A stretch of 17,224 nt of DNA from an uncultured Oscillospiraceae bacterium (GTDB lineage Bacteria; Bacillota; Clostridia; Oscillospirales; Oscillospiraceae): assembly GCA_905233785.1 (NCBI GenBank), contig CAJOCV010000014.1, forward strand, positions 1-17,224, given 5' to 3'. Shown in pieces: positions 15,598 through 17,224 of the stretch; position 1 is the stretch's first letter; each line of letters starts with the position of its first letter. The notes under the pieces are model-generated. The model did no database searches. It was not told where the DNA came from and saw nothing but the letters and a program-made list of their open reading frames with translations. The translations under genes were made by a program, and so were the position numbers.

Positions 15598-16884
15598 ATG
15601 GCCTTTCCCAAAGGATTCTTCATCGGCGCGGCTACGGCGGCGCATCAGGTGGAGGGCAACAATGTTAACAGCGATTACTGGCTGCAGGAGCATCTGCCGC
15701 ACACGAGCTTTGCAGAGCCCAGCGGCGACGCCTGCGACCATTATCACCGCTATGAAGAGGACATCAAGCTCCTCGCAAACGCCGGCTTGAACGCCTATCG
15801 CTTCTCCATCGAGTGGGCGCGCATCGAGCCGGAGGAGGGGCGCTATGACATGGCGGAGGTCGAGCATTATCGGAAGGTGATCGCCTGCTGCCGCGAAAAC
15901 GGCGTGGAGCCGATCGTGACACTGCACCACTTTACAAGCCCCGCGTGGCTCATCCGCAAGGGCGGCTGGGAGGCGGAGAGCACCGTCGAAGACTTTGCCC
16001 GCTACGCCCGCTTCATTACCGAGCAGCTCGGAAGCGAGCTTCAATACGTTTGCACCATCAACGAGGCGAACATGGGGCTGCAGCTTGCCGCCATCTCCGA
16101 GCGCTTCAAGCTCATGGCGCAGCAGGCCGCCGAGAAGGCCAAGAGCGCCGAGGGCACGGTGCAGGTCGGCATGAACTTCGAGAAGATGATGGAGAACATG
16201 AAGTTTGCCGCGATGGAGAACGCTCAGGTCTTCGGCACGCCCCAGCCCCAGATTTTTGTGAGCCCCCGTACAAGTGAGGGGGACAGGCTCGTCATGCGCG
16301 CCCATCAGGCGGCGAAGGCGGCGGTCAAGGCGGTCAATCCCACGATCAAGGTCGGCATCACCCTCTCCCTGCATGACTGCCAGGCGCTCCCCGGCGGGGA
16401 GGCTTTTGCCGCCAGGGAGTGGGACGAGGAGTTCCGGCACTACCTGCCCTACATCGAGGGCGATGATTTTCTCGGTGTGCAGAACTATACCCGCAGCCAG
16501 TACGGGCCGGCAGGGATGCTGCCCTGCCCGGAGGGGGCGGAGCTTACGCAGATGGACTATGAGTTCTACCCCGAAGCGCTGGAGCATGTGATCCGCCGTG
16601 TGCGCGAGGACTTCAAGGGCGATCTGATCGTCACCGAAAACGGCATCGCCGTCTCGGACGATACGCGCCGCGTGGAGTTTATCCGCCGCGCCCTGCAGGG
16701 GGTGGAAGCCTGCGTGAAGGACGGCATTCCCGTCAGGGGCTACTGCTACTGGAGTTTGATGGACAACTTTGAGTGGCAGAAGGGCTTCGGCATGACCTTC
16801 GGCCTCATTGCAGTCGATCGCGCCACGCAAACGCGCACACCCAAGCCAAGTCTTGATTTCCTCGGATGCAGGGCGGCTAAGTAA
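15598..16884 (+). CDS. Glycoside hydrolase family 1 beta-glycosidase (divergent), 428 aa
   Basis: Retaining beta-glucosidase/beta-galactosidase-type enzyme, cytoplasmic, single TIM barrel. The N-terminus FPKGFFIGAATAAHQVEG is the family signature, followed by YRFSIEWARIEP and LHHFTSPAWL. The acid/base is Glu156 in TINEAN, where the family normally has NEP, and the nucleophile is Glu347 in VTENG. WSLMDNFEW near the end binds the glycone. It is slightly short for GH1 (usually about 450-480), and the Arg before the conserved FGL is Thr (MTFGL). The ATG has a full GGAGG 7 bases upstream that touches the stop of the GH43 gene (12-base gap). It is last in the operon. It could remove glucose after GH78 trims rhamnose, as in rutinoside breakdown; this is inference. 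Confidence 0.94.
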   Translation: MAFPKGFFIGAATAAHQVEGNNVNSDYWLQEHLPHTSFAEPSGDACDHYHRYEEDIKLLANAGLNAYRFSIEWARIEPEEGRYDMAEVEHYRKVIACCRENGVEPIVTLHHFTSPAWLIRKGGWEAESTVEDFARYARFITEQLGSELQYVCTINEANMGLQLAAISERFKLMAQQAAEKAKSAEGTVQVGMNFEKMMENMKFAAMENAQVFGTPQPQIFVSPRTSEGDRLVMRAHQAAKAAVKAVNPTIKVGITLSLHDCQALPGGEAFAAREWDEEFRHYLPYIEGDDFLGVQNYTRSQYGPAGMLPCPEGAELTQMDYEFYPEALEHVIRRVREDFKGDLIVTENGIAVSDDTRRVEFIRRALQGVEACVKDGIPVRGYCYWSLMDNFEWQKGFGMTFGLIAVDRATQTRTPKPSLDFLGCRAAK

Positions 16885-16926
16885 GATCGAGAAATCAATA
16901 CGGTTTTACGGAAGGCAGTACAGCAA

Positions 16927-17003
16927 AAATCGGCGAGAGCGGATTCCGAGAACACTTGCTCTCTGATGAAGGCAAGTGATCTGAAAGCCGCTTTCGCCGA
17001 TTT
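16927..17003. terminator. Nested palindrome after the operon, candidate bidirectional terminator
   Basis: Outer arms of 16 bases, AAATCGGCGAGAGCGG (16927-16942) and CCGCTTTCGCCGATTT (16988-17003), pair at every position with one G-T. Inside sits a second perfect 7-bp stem, CACTTGC (16953-16959) with GCAAGTG (16972-16978). On the minus strand the outer stem is followed by a short T-run (ATTTTTGC); on the plus strand only the TTT of the stem. It lies 42 bases after the last glycosidase stop and probably ends that transcript. Confidence 0.55.
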
Positions 17004-17107
17004 AATCAGCGACACGGGTACTCGCAGAGGCTTTATATCTTCCCACTGATGCAAAACACAGCAGAGGATACCAAAAAAGGAAGCCGCGAAAAAACATTTC
17101 TTGGCTC

Positions 17108-17136
17108 TTGACATTTCCCTATAGAACTATTATAAT
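17108..17136 (+). promoter_or_regulatory. Perfect-consensus promoter of tRNA-Pro
   Basis: TTGACA (17108-17113) and TATAAT (17131-17136), with exactly 17 bases between, both match the sigma-70 consensus in full. The tRNA begins 12 bases after the -10, leaving a very short 5' leader. Consensus promoters are usual for stable RNA genes. Confidence 0.93.
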
Positions 17137-17147
17137 AGACAGGCTTT

Positions 17148-17223
17148 CGGGGTGTAGCGCAGCTGGTAGCGCGCTTGGTTCGGGACCAAGAGGCCGGGAG
17201 TTCAAGTCTCCCCACTCCGACCA
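17148..17223 (+). tRNA. tRNA-Pro, anticodon CGG
   Basis: The cloverleaf folds completely: acceptor CGGGGTG/CACTCCG with one G-T pair, D stem GCGC/GCGC, anticodon stem CTTGG/CCAAG with loop TTCGGGA giving anticodon CGG (17181-17183, reads CCG), five-base variable loop AGGCC, T stem GGGAG/CTCCC with loop TTCAAGT. The discriminator is A and the 3' CCA is encoded. One base remains before the window edge. Confidence 0.97.
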
Positions 17224-17224
17224 T

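Noticed and set aside
16982..16995. TGAAAGCCGCTTTC as a catabolite-repression (cre) site
   Set aside because: It resembles the cre palindrome but forms part of the right arm of the post-operon hairpin, downstream of the genes and far from any promoter it could control.
17033..17224. Minus-strand frame covering the tRNA
   Set aside because: Its N-terminal part is the antisense translation of the tRNA-Pro gene, a well-known spurious protein.

Overview
The window reads as a GC-rich, gene-dense stretch of a gut-type Clostridia chromosome, most likely Oscillospirales (Bacillota). This is inferred from strong GGAGG-type ribosome binding sites, the GC-rich codon choice, paired GPH-family sugar transporters with cytoplasmic glycoside hydrolases, and a tRNA gene with encoded CCA. 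No species can be named from sequence alone. I see no insertion sequence, phage gene or CRISPR array.

Layout. (1) 1-2286: the last 69 codons of a GH78-like alpha-L-rhamnosidase, then a 601-residue GPH/MFS transporter, closed by a strong intrinsic terminator. (2) 2318-5448: an independent three-gene unit with its own near-consensus promoter, comprising UDP-galactopyranose mutase (glf), a family 2 glycosyltransferase and a CobW/COG0523-type GTPase with non-standard motifs. The last two genes are fused by a TGATG stop/start overlap. (3) 5449-5590: a compact inverted-repeat element, MITE-like or a bidirectional terminator, lying between two convergent genes. (4) 5584-6819, minus strand: an AraC-family regulator, divergent from (5). 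(5) 6998-16884: a six-gene operon of GPH transporter, GH2, sugar phosphate isomerase/epimerase-like TIM barrel, GH78 alpha-L-rhamnosidase, GH43 with F5/8 and Fn3-like domains, and GH1. Junctions within it are overlaps or gaps of at most 12 nt. (6) 16885-17224: a nested palindrome, then a perfect TTGACA-17-TATAAT promoter and tRNA-Pro(CGG).

How it works together (inference). The divergent AraC protein probably senses a glycoside or its product and activates the 6998 promoter. The transporter brings an intact oligosaccharide or plant glycoside into the cell, since none of the hydrolases shows a signal peptide. GH78, GH43, GH2 and GH1 then strip rhamnose, pentose, beta-galactose/glucuronate-type and beta-glucose-type units, and the TIM-barrel isomerase handles a released or modified sugar. 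The rhamnosidase-transporter pair at the left edge looks like a neighbouring unit with related substrate. The glf-GT2-GTPase unit is anabolic (galactofuranose-containing surface glycan) and appears unrelated in regulation to the catabolic units.

The most unusual items are the degenerate CobW-type GTPase coupled to a glycosyltransferase, the absence of the MelB-type cation-site aspartates in the first transporter but not the second, the inverted-repeat element that supplies the regulator's stop codon, and the isomerase-like enzyme embedded among glycosidases.
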